DNA of 64,000 nucleotides from Cyrtodaria siliqua (Eukaryota > Mollusca > Bivalvia > Adapedonta > Hiatellidae): the NCBI GenBank assembly GCA_037043455.1, contig JAWPHD010001818.1:124001-188000 (forward strand). Reading direction: 5' to 3'. The translations under genes were made by a program, and so were the position numbers. Shown here in pieces: positions 37,925 through 50,120 of the stretch. The notes under the pieces are model-generated. The model was not told the DNA's origin. It searched no databases and saw only the letters and a list, made by a program, of their open reading frames with translations. Each line of letters begins with the position of its first letter. The stretch's first letter is position 1.

Positions 37925-38695
37925 CAAGAGCTGTCGGAGAACAGCGCAGCTCGACTATTCGATTTTTCAGAGAATGATAAATTATATAGCTAGTATATAC
38001 CATCAGAAAACAAGGCTAAAAACATGTGAGGTGGGGTTAGGGGATAGACTTGTAAACACAGCTTACACGCCAAGTTTGATGTGGAAAAGGGTTTGGATGG
38101 GGTATGAGACATTTAATGGGCTATCATAATTTGGGTTCCATGGGAGCCCATTGGTTACAGGAAGTTATGCAGTCCTTAAGATAATTCTTTCTTGCATACC
38201 GGACAAGGATATCCGTCATTTTACCGGGGCTAGATATTTCCATCTCACCCTAGGGTCGAGATAAAATTCACGCGCGCCAACTTCCGGTATGCAGGAAAAT
38301 ATGCAAAACGTTAGTAGCTGGCGTCGTTAACGCACAACATGTCTCTGATATGCAAGAAAAAGAATTTATCATGGGTATTCGGTTCAGAAATGAAATTCCA
38401 ACCCTCGGTATAAGTGTTTTAATTGAAACCTCGGCAGAGCCTCGGTTCCGATAAAAACACTTATAACTCGGGTTGGAATTCCCTATCTTCACCGGATACT
38501 CATGAACGATTCTTATAATACGGAAGCCCAATTTGGTTGTGCTAGGATAAGAAATGTAAGCGATATAGACTTGTAAACACAGCTTACACGCAAACCTTGA
38601 TGTTGGACGCCGACGCCAACGCCGAGGCCGAGGCCGACGCCGACGCCGGGGTGATTACATAAGCCCTCTTATTCTTCGAATAGTCGAGCTGAAAC
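37925..38695. mobile_element. Bivalve-type element with GCCGAC minisatellite and nested insertion
   Basis: Ends are inverted: GCAGCTCGACTATTCG at 37950 and CGAATAGTCGAGCTG at 38677. GATAGACTTGTAAACACAGC (38041-38070 and 38557-38590) occurs twice, bracketing a separate hairpin element (38140-38530). 38607-38650 is a CG-rich GCCGACGCC minisatellite. Confidence 0.75.
38366..38520. repeat. Hairpin element nested in the above
   Basis: GGGTATTCGGTTCAGAAATG...CCAACCCTCGGTATAAGTGT pairs with ACACTTATAACTCGGGTTGG...CACCGGATACTC. The loop contains CCTCGGCAGAGCCTCGG. Same family as 21600-21720. Confidence 0.8.
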
Positions 38696-38809
38696 ACAAA
38701 TCAGCCGCGAGTCTCCATTTAAGATAAGCGCATCTGTGGTCGGGATAGTAAAGACGTGGCGTCTAAAACGTTCTCCCTTCCCAACGCTGCGGGTTCGAAT
38801 TCCACTGTG

Positions 38810-41800
38810 AGTTCGACTTGTCAATTGAGAACGTGTCGATTATTACGGATGACTGTGGGAGCTCGACTTACCAAAGTGAGAAAGAGTCGATTATTACGGA
38901 TGACTGTGGGAGCTTGAATTGCCAAGTGAGAAAGTGTCGATTATTACGGATAACTGCGGGAGCTCGACTTGCCAAGTGAGAAAGTGTCGATTATTATGGA
39001 TGACTGTGGGAGCTCGACTTGCCAAGTGAAAAAGTGTCGATTATTACGGATGACTGTGTCAGCTTGACTTGCCAAGTGAAAAAATGTCGATTATTACAAA
39101 TGACTGGCAGCTCGACATGGCAAGTGAGAAAGTGTCGATTATTAGGGATGACTATGGCAGCTCGACTTGGCAATTAAGAAAGTGTCGATTATAACGGCTT
39201 ACTGCAGGAGCTAGACTTGCCAAGTGAGAAAGTGTCGATTATTTCGAATGACTGTGGCAGCTCGACTTGGCAAGTGAGAAAGTGTCGATTATTACGGATG
39301 ACTGTGGGTGCTTGACTTGCCATGTGAGAAAGTGTCGATTTTGACGGATGACTGCGGGAGCTCCACTTGCCACGTGAGAAAGTGTCGATTATTACGGATG
39401 ACTACGGGAGCTCGACTTGCCAAGTGAGAAAGTGTCGATTATTATGGATGACTGTGAGAGCTCGACTTGCCAAGTGAAAAAGTGTCGATTATTACGGATG
39501 ACTGTGTAAGCTTGACTTGCCAAGGGAGAAAATGTCGATTATTACGAATGACTGGCAGCTCGACATGGCAAGTGATAAAGTGTCGATAATTAGGGATGAC
39601 AGTGGCAGCTCGACTTGGCAATTAAGAAAGTGTCGATTATTACGGCTTACTGCGCGAGCTAGACTTGCCAAGTGAGAAAGTCTCGATTATTACGAATGAC
39701 TGTGGCAGCTCGACTTGGCAAGTGAGAAAGTGTCGATTATTATGGATGACTGTGGGAGCTCGACTTGCCAAGTGAAAAAGTGTCGATTATTACGGATGAC
39801 TGTGTAAGCTTGACTTGCCAAGTGATAAAAAGGTCGATTATTACGAATGACTGGCAGCTCGACATGGCAAGTGAGAAAGTGTCGATTATTAGGGATGACT
39901 GTGGCAGCTCGACTTGGCAATTAAGAAAGTGTCGATTATTACGGATGACTGCGGGAGCTCGAATTGCCAAGTGAGAAAATGTCGATTATTATGGATGACT
40001 ATGGGAGCTCGACTTGCCAAGTGAAAAAGTGTCGATTATTACGGATGACTGGCAGCTCGACATGGCAAGTGAGAAAGTGTCGATTATTAGGGATGACTGT
40101 GGCAGCTCGACTTGGCAATTAAGAAAGTGTCGATTATTACGGCTTACTGAGCGAGCTAGACTTGCCAAGTGAGAAAGTCTCGATTATTACGAATGACTGT
40201 GGCAGCTCGACTTGGCAAGTGAGAAAGTGTCGATTATTATGGATGACTGTGGCAGCTCGACTTGCCAAGTGAAAAAGTGTCGATTATTACGGATGACTGT
40301 GTAAGCTTGACTTGGCAAGGGAGAAAGTGTCGATTATTACGGATGACTGTGGGTGCTTGACTTGCCATGTGAGAAAGTGTCGATTTTGACGGATGACTGC
40401 GGGAGCTCCACTTGCCACGTGAGAAAGTGTCGATTATTACGGATGACTACGGGAGCTCGACTTGCCAAGTGAGAAAGTGTCGATTATTATGGATGACTGT
40501 GGGAGCTCGACTTGCCAAGTGAAAAAGTGTCGATTATAACGGATGACGGTGTAAGCTTGACTTGCCAAGTGAGAAAATGTCGATTATTACGAATGACTGG
40601 CAGCTCGACATGGCAAGTGATAAAGTGTCGATTATTAGGGATGACTGTGGCAGCTCGACTTGGCAATTAAGAAAGTGTCGATTATTACGGCTTACTGCGC
40701 GAGCTAGACTTGCCAAGTGAGAAAGTCTCGATTATTACGAATGACTGTGGCAGCTCGACATGGCAAGTGAGAAAGTGTCGATTATTATGGATGACTGTGG
40801 GAGCTCGACTTGCCAAGCGAAAAAGTGTCAATTATTACGGATGACTGTGTAAGCTTGACTTGCCAAGTGATAAAAAGGTCGATTATTACGAATGACTGGC
40901 AGCTCGACATGGCAAGTGAGAAAGTGTCGATTATTAGGGATGACTGTGGCAGCTCGACTTGGCAATTAAGAAAGTGTCGATTATTACGGATGACTGCGGG
41001 AGCTCGAATTGCCAAGTGAGAAAATATCGATTATTATGGATGACTATGGGAGCTCGACTTGCCAAGTGAAAAAGTGTCGATTATTACGGATGACTGTGTA
41101 AGCTTGACTTGCCAAGTGAGAAAATGTCGATTATTACGAATGACTGGCAGCTCGACATGGCAAGTGAGAAAGTGACGATTATTAGGGATGACTGTGGCAG
41201 CTCGACTTGGCAATTAAGAAAGTGTCGATTATTACGGCTTACTGAGCGAGCTAGACTTGCCAAGTGAGAAAGTCTCGATTATTACGAATGACTGTGGCAG
41301 CTCGACTTGGCAAGTGAGAAAGTGTCGATTATTATGGATGACTGTGGCAGCTCGACTTGCCAAGTGAAAAAGTGTCGATTATTACGGATGACTGTGTAAG
41401 CTTGACTTGCCAAGTGAGAAAATGTCGATTATTACGAATGACTGGCAGCTCGACATGGCAAGTGAGAAAGTGTCGATTATTAGGGATGACTGTGGCAGCT
41501 CGACTTTGCAATTAAGGAAGTGTCGATTATTACGGCTTACTGCGGGAGCTAGACTTTCCAAGTGAGAAAGTCTCGATTAATATTAATGACTGTGGCAGCT
41601 CGACTTGGCCAGTGAGAAAGTGGCGATTATTACGGATGACTGTGGGTGCTTGACTTGCCTCTTGAGAAAGTGTCGATTATGACGGATGACTGCGGGAGCT
41701 CCAGTTGCCACGTGAGAAAGTGTCGATTATTACGGATGACTGCGGGAGCTCGAATTGCCAAGTGAGAAAATGTCGATTATTACGAATGACTGTGGCAGCT

Positions 41801-43857
41801 CGACTTTGCAAGTGAGAAAGTGTCGATTATTACGGTTGACTATGGCAGCTCGACTTGGCAAGTGAGAAAATGTCGATTATTACGGATGACTGTGGGTGCT
41901 TGACTTGCCATGTGAGAAAGTGACGATTATTACGGATGACTGCGGGAGCTCGACTTGCCACGTGAGAAAGTGTCGATTATTACCGATGACTCTGGGAGCT
42001 AGACTTGCCAAGTAAGAAAATGTCGATTATTACGTATGACTGTGGGAGATCGACTTGCTAAGTGAGAAAGTGTCGATTATGACGGATGACTGCGGGAGCT
42101 CCACTTGCCACGTGAGAAAGTGTCGATTATTACGGATGACTGCGGGAGCTCGACTTACCTCGTGAGAAAATGTCGATTATTACGGATGACTCTGGGAGCT
42201 CGACTTGCCAAGTAAGAAAATGTCGATTATTACGTATGACTGTGGGAGATCGACTTGCTAAGTGAGAAATTGTCGATTATTACGGATGACTGTGGGAGCT
42301 TGACATATCAAGTCAGAAAATGTCAATTATTACGGATGACTCTGGGAGCTCGACTTGCCAGGTGAGAAAGACTCGATTATTACGGATGACTGTGGGAGCT
42401 CGACTTGCCAAGTGAGTAAGTTTCGATTATTACGGATGATTGTAGGAGCTTGACTTGACAAGTGAGAAAGTGTCGATTATTACGGATGATTGTAGGAGCT
42501 TGACTTGCCAAGTGAGAAAGTATCGATTATTACGGATGACTGTAGGAGCTCGACTTGCCAAGTGAGAAAGTGTCGATTATTACGGATGATTGTAGGAGCT
42601 CGACTTGCCAAGTGAGAAAGTTTCGATTATTACGGATGATTGTAGGAGCTTGACTTGCCAAGTGAGAAAGTTTCGATTATTACGGATGATTGTAGGAGCT
42701 CGACTTGACAAGTGAGAAAGTTTCGATTATTACGGATGATTGTAGGAGCTTGACTTGACAAGTGAGAAAGTTTCGATTATTACGGATGATTGTAGGAGCT
42801 TGACTTGACAAGTGAGAAAGTGTCGATTATTACGGATGATTGTAGGAGCTTGACTTGCAAGTGAGAAAGTGTCGATTATTACGGATGATTGTGGGAGCTT
42901 GACTTGCCAAGTGAGAAAGTGTCGATTATTACGGATGACTGTGGGAGCTCGACTTGCCAAGTGAGAAAGTGTCGATTATTACGGATGATTGTAGGAGCTT
43001 GACTTGACAAGTGAGAAAGTTTCGATTATTACGGATGATTGTAGGAGCTTGACTTGACAAGTGAGAAAGTGTCGATTATTACGGATGATTGTAGGAGCTT
43101 GACTTGCCAAGTGAGAAAGTGTCGATTATTACGGATGATTGTAGGAGCTCGACTTGCCAAGTGAGAAAGTATCGATTATTACGGATGATTGTAGGAGCTC
43201 GACTTGCCAAGTGAGAAAGTTTCGATTATTACGGATGATTGTAGGAGCTTGACTTGCCAAGTGAGAAAGTTTCGATTATTACGGATGATTGTAGGAGCTC
43301 GACTTGCCAAGTGAGAAAGTTTCGATTATTACGGATGATTGTAGGAGCTTGACTTGCCAAGTGAGAAAGTTTCGATTATTACGGATGATTGTAGGAGCTT
43401 GACTTGACAAGTGAGAAAGTGTCGATTATTACGGATGATTGTAGGAGCTTGACTTGCCAAGTGAGAAAGTGTCGATTATTACGGATGATTGTAGGAGCTC
43501 GACTTGCCAAGTGAGAAAGTTTCGATTATTACGGATGATTGTAGGAGCTTTACTTGCCAAGTGAGAAAGTTTCGATTATTACGGATGATTGTAGGAGCTC
43601 GACTTGCCAAGTGAGAAAGTTTCGATTATTACGGATGATTGTAGGAGCTTGACTTGCCAAGTGAGAAAGTTTCGATTATTACGGATGATTGTAGGAGCTC
43701 GACTTGCCAAGTGAGAAAGTTTCGATTATTACGGATGATTGTAGGAGCTTGACTTGCCAAGTGAGAAAGTTTCGATTATTACGGATGATTGTAGGAGCTC
43801 GACTTGACAAGTGAGAAAGTGTCGATTATTACGGATGACTGCGGGAGATCGACTTGC
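38810..43857. repeat. 50-bp satellite array (about 100 copies)
   Basis: Unit of 50 bp: GAGAAAGTGTCGATTATTAC, GGATGACTGTGGGAGCTCGA, CTTGCCAAGT. Two domains: 38.81-42.36 kb is heterogeneous, with 48-49-bp variants and a 1,045-bp higher-order copy (39740-39974 matches 40785-41019); 42.36-43.85 kb is a homogeneous GATTGTAGGAGCT(C/T)GACTT subfamily, partly alternating C/T as a 100-bp dimer. Its right end is about 85 bp from LGR exon 3. Frames in it are repeat artefacts. Confidence 0.98.
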
Positions 43858-43940
43858 GGGAGAATTATTATTCTTGTCACTGTATCGTAATGAGTAATTA
43901 CCGGAATAAATGATCATAACAGCTTTGTTTTCTTTTACAG

Positions 43941-44012
43941 GATTCTCTCCAACAACGAGATAAAACATATCGGCGACAATGCCTTTGATGGGTTGCCAGT
44001 ATTAAATCTGCT
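43941..44012 (+). CDS. LGR exon: one LRR (AFDGL repeat)
   Basis: 72 nt, acceptor tttcttttacag, donor CT|gtgagt. Reads ILSNNEIKHIGDNAFDGLPVLNLL-type residues, matching the LGR repeat with FDGL. A 5-kb satellite array ends about 85 bp before the acceptor, so the branch point and polypyrimidine tract must lie within that short non-satellite strip. Confidence 0.92.
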
Positions 44013-44171
44013 GTGAGTTTACTAATTGTTACTTAAAACAATGCAACAGTAACCATAGTAACGTGTGTATTATACATTCTTTTCGTATGTCTTAATTTTC
44101 ATGGTTGTGTAGAATTTTCAAAATTTCCAACAATAATGGCCCAGTGAGAATTGGCGAAGTCTGCGATGTTT

Positions 44172-45712
44172 AGATCACCTGAGCCGAAGGCTCAAGGTGA
44201 TCTATTGGGTTCACTCTGCGTCCGTCGTCCGTCGTCGTCGTAGAAACCACTTGGCTAATTTTGACCAAACCTCACTTGGATGATCCTTAGGTAAATGCTT
44301 TTTAGATTTATTAAAATTAGGTCAGTGCGTCATCCAAGATGGTCGTCATTACCATATATGGTAGAAACCTTAAAAAATCTTCTTCTCCAGAGCCACCTGA
44401 GTCAAAATGGATGTGCCCCTGGGAAGCAAAGTTTGTATATTGAGATTTTGCATGTTTTTCATATAGACATATAGGATTGCATTTGCTATAAGATTATGGT
44501 CCTCTACTAAGTTTGTTCATATAGTGAACCATGGGTCACATTTGGCCCCACCCCGGGTGTCACAGTGTTACATAGGCTTGTATAGGCAAAACCTGAAAAG
44601 AAACTTCTTCTCTAGAACCACATGGCACAAAGCTCTCATGTATTACATGTAACATCAGCTTATGGTCCTCTACTAAGTTTTTTCAAATGGTGACCCTGCG
44701 ATCAAATTTGTCCCCGCCCCGAGTGTCACAGTTTTACAAAGACTTGTATAGGTGTTTTTTTTTTAAATATCTTCTTTTCGAAGGCTACAAGAGCCAGAGG
44801 TTTGATATTTTGTATTTACTATAAGCTTATGGTCCTTTACCTAGTTTGTTCAAATGGTGACCCTGGGGTCACATTTGGCCCCGCCCCTAGGGTCACATGT
44901 TTTACATAGACATGTATAGGGAAAAACTTAAAAACTCTGCTTCTCTGAAACTGCAAGAGCCAGAGGTTTAATATTTTGCACTTTCTGTAAGCTTATGGTC
45001 CTCCACCAATTAGGTTCAAATGGTGACCCTGGGGTCACATTTGGCCCCGCCCTGGGCGTCACAGTTTTACATAGGCTTGTATAGGGAAAAACCGAAAGAA
45101 ATCTTCTTCTCTGGAACTGCTAGAGCCAGAGGTTTAATATTTTGCATTTGCTATAAGTTTATGGTCCTCTACCAAGTTTGTTCAAATGGTGACCATGGTG
45201 TCAAATTTGGCCGCGCCCCGGGGTTCACAGTTTTACATAGACTTATATAGGAAACACATTAAAGTCTTCTTCTCTGGAACTACCAGAGCCGTAGGATTAA
45301 TATTTTGCATTTACTATACTCTTATGGTCCTTTTCCAAGTTTGTTCAAATGGTGACCGTGGGGTTACATTTGGCCCCGCCCCAGGGGTCATGTTTTACAT
45401 AGACTTGTATAGGGAAAACCCTAAAAAATATTCTTCTGTGAAACCACAAAGCTCTCATATATTACATGTAGCCCTCGGGTCACATTTGGCCCTGCCCAAG
45501 CTGTTACACTCTAGCACCTTCATTTCGTATTTGATATTTACCAAACTTGGTAAGTGTCTTTATATAAATGTTGTTATAAACAACAGAGCCCACATTTCTT
45601 GAACAGTCTTACAAACTTGCACAGATTGTATATGACCATAAGATTTCGAAGAAGTTTGATAATGTGCCAGTACTCAGGTGATCGATTTAGGGCCATTTTG
45701 ATCCTCTTGTTA
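44172..45712 (+). repeat. AGATCACC / GTCCGTCGTCC dispersed repeat with about 200-bp internal units
   Basis: Opens with a hairpin AGATCACCTGAGCC-gaa-GGCTCAAGGTGATCT (44172-44203) and CGTCCGTCGTCCGTCGTCG. Then about seven units with GTTCAAATGGTGACCCTGGG, TCACATTTGGCCCCGCCC and TTTACATAGGCTTGTATAGG. Closes with CTCAGGTGATCGATTTAGGG...CCTCTTGTT. A familiar bivalve non-coding element; the open frames are shadows. Confidence 0.88.
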
Positions 45713-45840
45713 AAATAACACGGAGTAAATGTCATCCAAAATTCGTTAAAATTTAGAATATTTTAACCGGGATTTCCTATTCGCTTCCTTACAGTGTGTG
45801 ACTTAAATGAATGCAGTTAAAATGTATGATCATTTAAATA

Positions 45841-46320
45841 TACTGAAAGAAAAAAGAAACGCAGGGTGCGTATTTCCGCTATATATTGTATGTTTAATAT
45901 GCTACTGCTAATCGAATGGTACAGGGCGACATTAGGCCTGTCCTTTTAGAAAGAAGGTTTAAACAGCACTGAACACACCAATGGTTACCCCTTTAAAGTT
46001 TCATTATCGTCAGAATGCGCATTTGGCTCAAGCAGGTGAGCAAACTTAGGCTTTAAATGTTGCAATCACTTAACATTAAATACAGTACTGAAGTGGCTCA
46101 ATTTTTCAAAGAGGATCTTCAGAATTTATGAATTTCTTGTTACAACGTGTACTGTGATTAAAACGTCTACAGCATCACAGTTGTGTCCTTTCTCTAACTA
46201 ACTGCTCTTTTATTTTTACAAAACATCTTGGGATTTCCTTGGAATATATATGGAATTAAGTGTGCAGTATATGCAATATATAGCGGAAATACGCACCCTG
46301 CGTTTCTTTTCCTTTCAGTA
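45841..46320 (-). mobile_element. Mariner-like MITE, copy 2 (480 bp)
   Basis: TIRs TACTGAAAGAAAAAAGAAAC ... TTTCTTTTCCTTTCAGTA with TA flanks. The inside is the reverse of 8727-9192. The outermost sequence after the TIR differs from copy 1 (GCAGGGTGCGTATTTCC versus GTGACACGGGAATTTAC), changed alike at both ends. Confidence 0.87.
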
Positions 46321-46452
46321 TAGTATAACGAGTAAACCTCTAAGCTAAAATCCATGAAATTCAGCCACAGACTGTCTAGGGCTTCATCCCACTGAACCCA
46401 TAGTAAACCACCCCTTTAGCTTCATCTCACTCTTGAGGGCTGGCGTGGCGTA

Positions 46453-46615
46453 TCGTGTATACTTGTATCGGTCTATCCTCCGAGCACGTTAAAGAACCAT
46501 AGGAATCTATTCGATAATAAGAGTAGGACACGGTTCCCGGATTCCTATGTATTCTTCCACTCTGGGGCGGCGCTAAATAATCTATATTTTGTTGAACAAC
46601 ATTCAATTCATCTCA
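46453..46615 (+). mobile_element. SINE family 1 fragment, copy D
   Basis: CGGTCTATCCTCCGAGCACG, TTAAAGAACCATAGGAATCT, GGTTCCCGGATTCCTATGTA, ATTCTTCCACTCTGG. 5' truncated. Confidence 0.85.
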
Positions 46616-46799
46616 CTCTTGACTTCCATTGGGCCTTGACAGCTATGAACTTGATAATGGTTCTTGCTCCCAGACTTAATCGCAAAATTCGGAATAATGG
46701 TTACAAGCGTCTGAGGTTTGCTATTATCGGCTGTTAAAATATGAAAATAGATTATATAATAGTTGTGATGTCTCTTAAACTACCTCATAGTAAAAAGTT

Positions 46800-47900
46800 T
46801 AAATACACTAAAAATTCAATTACACTGTATTTTTTCCAAGTTTTTGCACTTGGTGTATGTAATGGTCTATGAAAGATAAACAACATATCAAACGATTTTA
46901 TTAGTTAGAATTCGGACGTCTGCCCGGGGGCGCCAGGATGGATGGTGCGGGCGGTTTGGATTTTTTTTTAATTATGTCTCAGATGAAACATTATGATGAT
47001 GATGGTGGTTGGGGGAGCGTAACAGGGGGTCAATTATTTGTATACCAAAGTTTTTGAAAAAGGCAGGGTATATTAAAATCGCCTCCATTTGTCCGTCTGT
47101 CCATCCGTTACCGTATCTCCTCCTAAACCGCTGAACGGAATTCAACCAAACTTAGGGTATCACTTCAGCATGTGATGACGGTGTGCAAGAGCAACATAAT
47201 TGTCGGCTCCGCTCCTAGGGGTCCTGCCGGGAGTGGTGGGTCAAACGGTAAATTACACTAAAAATTCAATTACACTGTCATTTTTTCACATTTGTGCACA
47301 TAACTTTGTGCATGTAATCGTCTATGAAAGATAAACAACATATGAAACGGTTTTATTATTTCGAACGTGGACGTCTACCCAGGGGCCCAGGGTGGGTGGA
47401 GTGGAGTGGGAGGGGATATAGGGGATTCTTTTTATTTTTTGTAATTATGTCTCAAATGACCAAGGGGCCGTCAGGGGGGCAAAGGTCAATTACACAAACA
47501 ATTCAATTACACTGTAATGCTTCCATATTTTTGCACATAAATTGGTTTATGTAATTGTCCATGAAAGATAAACAACATATCAAACGATTTTATTATTTCG
47601 AACTCGGACGTCTGCTTTTTTAAAAAAATATGCCTCAAATGAAACATTATGATGGATTACATTTGTTTCTTCCTACTTCATCGGCGGTGGACTGGGGGAA
47701 GGGGCATCAAATACACTAATAATTCAAAACAGTGTTATTTTTCCATACTGAAGCACATTAGTTGGTATAATAGTCATCTATGAAAGAGATACACAGCATG
47801 TCAACTGATTTATTATTTACTTCCCTTGGTATTGTGGTTGTAGGAGGTGGGTGGTGGAGGGAGGGTATCAGGGGGTCATGTTATGTTGTTCTTCTGTATG
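46800..47900. repeat. Large tandem repeat, 4 diverged units with a guest repeat
   Basis: ACACTAAAAATTCAATTACA, GTCTATGAAAGATAAACAAC, ACGATTTTATTA and CGGACGTCTGCCC recur at about 46805, 47255, 47490 and 47710. A CCGTCTGTCCATCCGT-type repeat (47050-47245) interrupts between units 1 and 2. Confidence 0.8.
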
Positions 47901-48224
47901 TGTGTGTGTGGTGGTGGGTTGGGGTGGCCTGTGTGAAGAAAACGTGGGTATTCGCGATGGCGTGCCGTCGAGTTCGTTCTAGTTATAAGTTGTATTAATA
48001 CCTATATTCGTGATTGTCAGGGAATTACTTCCGTATAATGGTGTTGTGTTTTCAAATGAGGGATTGTGCTGAAGTTGCGCAGTCCATTAACCCGCACGTT
48101 TTCCATGTAATATTTCTTACCAAATTACTGTCACTTCAAGAGAAAGGGTGTGGGATTAAACGGAATTTAATAATGCTGTATTGATACATAGATATTAGTT
48201 AACAGCTTGAATTGATTATATGGA

Positions 48225-48800
48225 AATCCTTCAAGAGATGGTAGACGTGCGGTTCTTTTCATGAACGAGCGTATGGGAGTGAGTGAAAAACAAAACATGC
48301 CTACCATCGAGTGAAGGATTTACCTATAATCGAACCTGGCAGTTAAATAATCTATGTATTACATTTTAAATCAGTTTCTGTATGATTCTAACCGAAATAA
48401 TCGTTTTAAAAATAAATGTTATCAACGTCAGTAACACTTTATTGACGTCATGAGTCAACGTTACAGTTAGTTACTTTTGTGTTTGGTGTTAGGTATTATT
48501 ATTTATAACATTTCTATGGGTGATAGATTGGCATTTCTCAGTGAAAGAATATTCATAATGGCTAATAATTAATAACTAACTCCGAACACAAAAATAACTA
48601 ACTGCGACGTTGACTTCAATAACGTGTTGGTGACGTCGACGTCATCCGCCGATAACGCTAACTAAAGCGAATAGTTATGGTTAAAATCATACATAATCTG
48701 ATTAAAAATGTAATAAATAGATTATTTAACTGTTGTGATCGATTATAGGGAAATCCTTCACGAGATGATAGGCGTGTGGTTCTTTTCACGAACGGGCGTA
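48225..48800. mobile_element. Long palindromic element
   Basis: GGAAATCCTTCAAGAGATGG at left (48222) and GGAAATCCTTCACGAGATGA at right (48748) are direct motifs. CAGTTAAATAATCTATGTAT...GTATGATTCTAACC (48340-48395) pairs with ATCATACATAATCTG...AATAGATTATTTAACTG (48685-48735). The centre is near 48540. Non-coding. Confidence 0.7.
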
Positions 48801-48960
48801 AGAACAGTTGTAGAGCGTATCTAAACCTTTACTAATTAATGTTCGTGCTCAATGTAGAACTAGAGGAGTTATTCGTAACAAGTTGGTTTTCTTCTGATCA
48901 CGTTTCTGTAACACTAATTTGCTGTGCAGCTACATAGAGTTTAATTACCAGTGTTTTAGG

Positions 48961-49504
48961 GATACCGGAAATATTTCTCGAGGGAAAAATATTGGTCCTA
49001 TATAAGAACGAGTGCTTTATCGTGAGCTCCGATATAAGAACAAGTGCTTTAGCACGAGCTCCGATATAAGAAGAGTGCTTTAGCATGCGCTCCGATATAA
49101 GAACGAGTGCTTTAGCATGAGCTCCGATATAAGAACGAGTGCTTTAGCACGAGCTCCGATATAAGAACGAGTGCTTTAGCACGAGCTCCGATATAAGAAC
49201 GAGTGCTTTAGCACGAGCTCGATATAAGAACGAGTGCTTCAGCACGAGCTCCGATATAAAAACGAGTGCTTTAGCATGAGCTCCGATATAAGAACGAGTG
49301 CTTTAGCAAGAGCTCGATATAAGAACGAGTGCTTCAGCACGAGCTCCGATATAAAAACGAGTGCTTTAGCATGAGCTTCGATATAAGAACGGGTGCTTTA
49401 GCATGAGCTCCGATATAAGAACGAGTCCTTTATAAGAACCAGTACTTTAGCATTCGTTCTTATATCGGAACAATTTCTCTCCCGAGGGAAATATTTCCGC
49501 TATC
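48961..49504. mobile_element. TIR element containing a 32-bp tandem array
   Basis: Ends GATACCGGAAATATTTCTCG and CGAGGGAAATATTTCCGCTATC are inverted and continue as TATAAGAACGAGTGCT / AGTACTTTAGCATTCGTTCTTATA. The unit GAGCTCCGATATAAGAACGA + GTGCTTTAGCAC (32 bp) repeats about 14 times inside the left arm (49000-49433). Confidence 0.85.
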
Positions 49505-49675
49505 TCAAAAAAACACGTTATTAAACTATATATTACATATTTCGTGATGATTTAAACGGAAAAAAAACACTCTATGTTTGTTATTTTTCTTTCATTTCTT
49601 CTTTCGTTCTTAGTGGTCAGTGATACATACGCCTTTTTACACCAGTTTGTACGAGAACGCCAAAGCAATGTTCCG

Positions 49676-49714
49676 TACTGCGAAATAACTCCCACTGGGA
49701 GATATTTCGCAGTA
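49676..49714. repeat. Near-perfect hairpin
   Basis: TACTGCGAAATA at left and TATTTCGCAGTA at right, with an inner TCCCA-C-TGGGA. Isolated small palindrome. Confidence 0.85.
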
Positions 49715-49849
49715 GAGCAAACGAGTAAATGTAGCTTTTCTATTCCCAGTATTTCCTATACAGACAAATATGTAATATAAACTAATACATAGGCGACCAA
49801 TATCTAACCTTAAGTACTAAATCTTCTCAAAAATCTGAATCAGAATACT

Positions 49850-50120
49850 CATTACTTTCAAAAACGCAACACTTGTTATTTTTTGAATTTCTGCAGTATA
49901 ATTGAAGTCCTCGCGCAAAATGTCTTTTAACTGAAAGCAGTACAGCAAATAGTATGCAACTGTTTATCGTCATATGTTAACCTTTGGGACAAAGAGACCT
50001 GTTTACTAACATAAACTACAACCTTGATTTTAACAAAATACCAGCGGACTAAAAAATAATAGAGAATAAAAAATGTTGCGTTTTAAATGTACTGAGTGTA
50101 GTTCGAAATCTAATGTTCCT
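49850..50120 (-). repeat. Dispersed repeat (reverse relative of 2330-2600)
   Basis: GGGACAAAGAGACCTG, CGCGCAAAATGTCTTTTAAC and AACGCAACACTTG echo 2340-2520 on the other strand. Non-coding. Confidence 0.65.

Noticed and set aside
38810..43857. CRISPR-like look of regularly spaced repeats
   Set aside because: Units are contiguous 50-bp monomers with no unique spacers, in an animal intron.
45186..45602. 138-codon frame
   Set aside because: Tracks the internal units of a GTCCGTC dispersed repeat; same words recur in several frames.
47780..47998. Val/Trp/Gly-rich 72-codon frame
   Set aside because: Made of GTGTGTGTGGTGG low-complexity DNA in a tandem-repeat unit.
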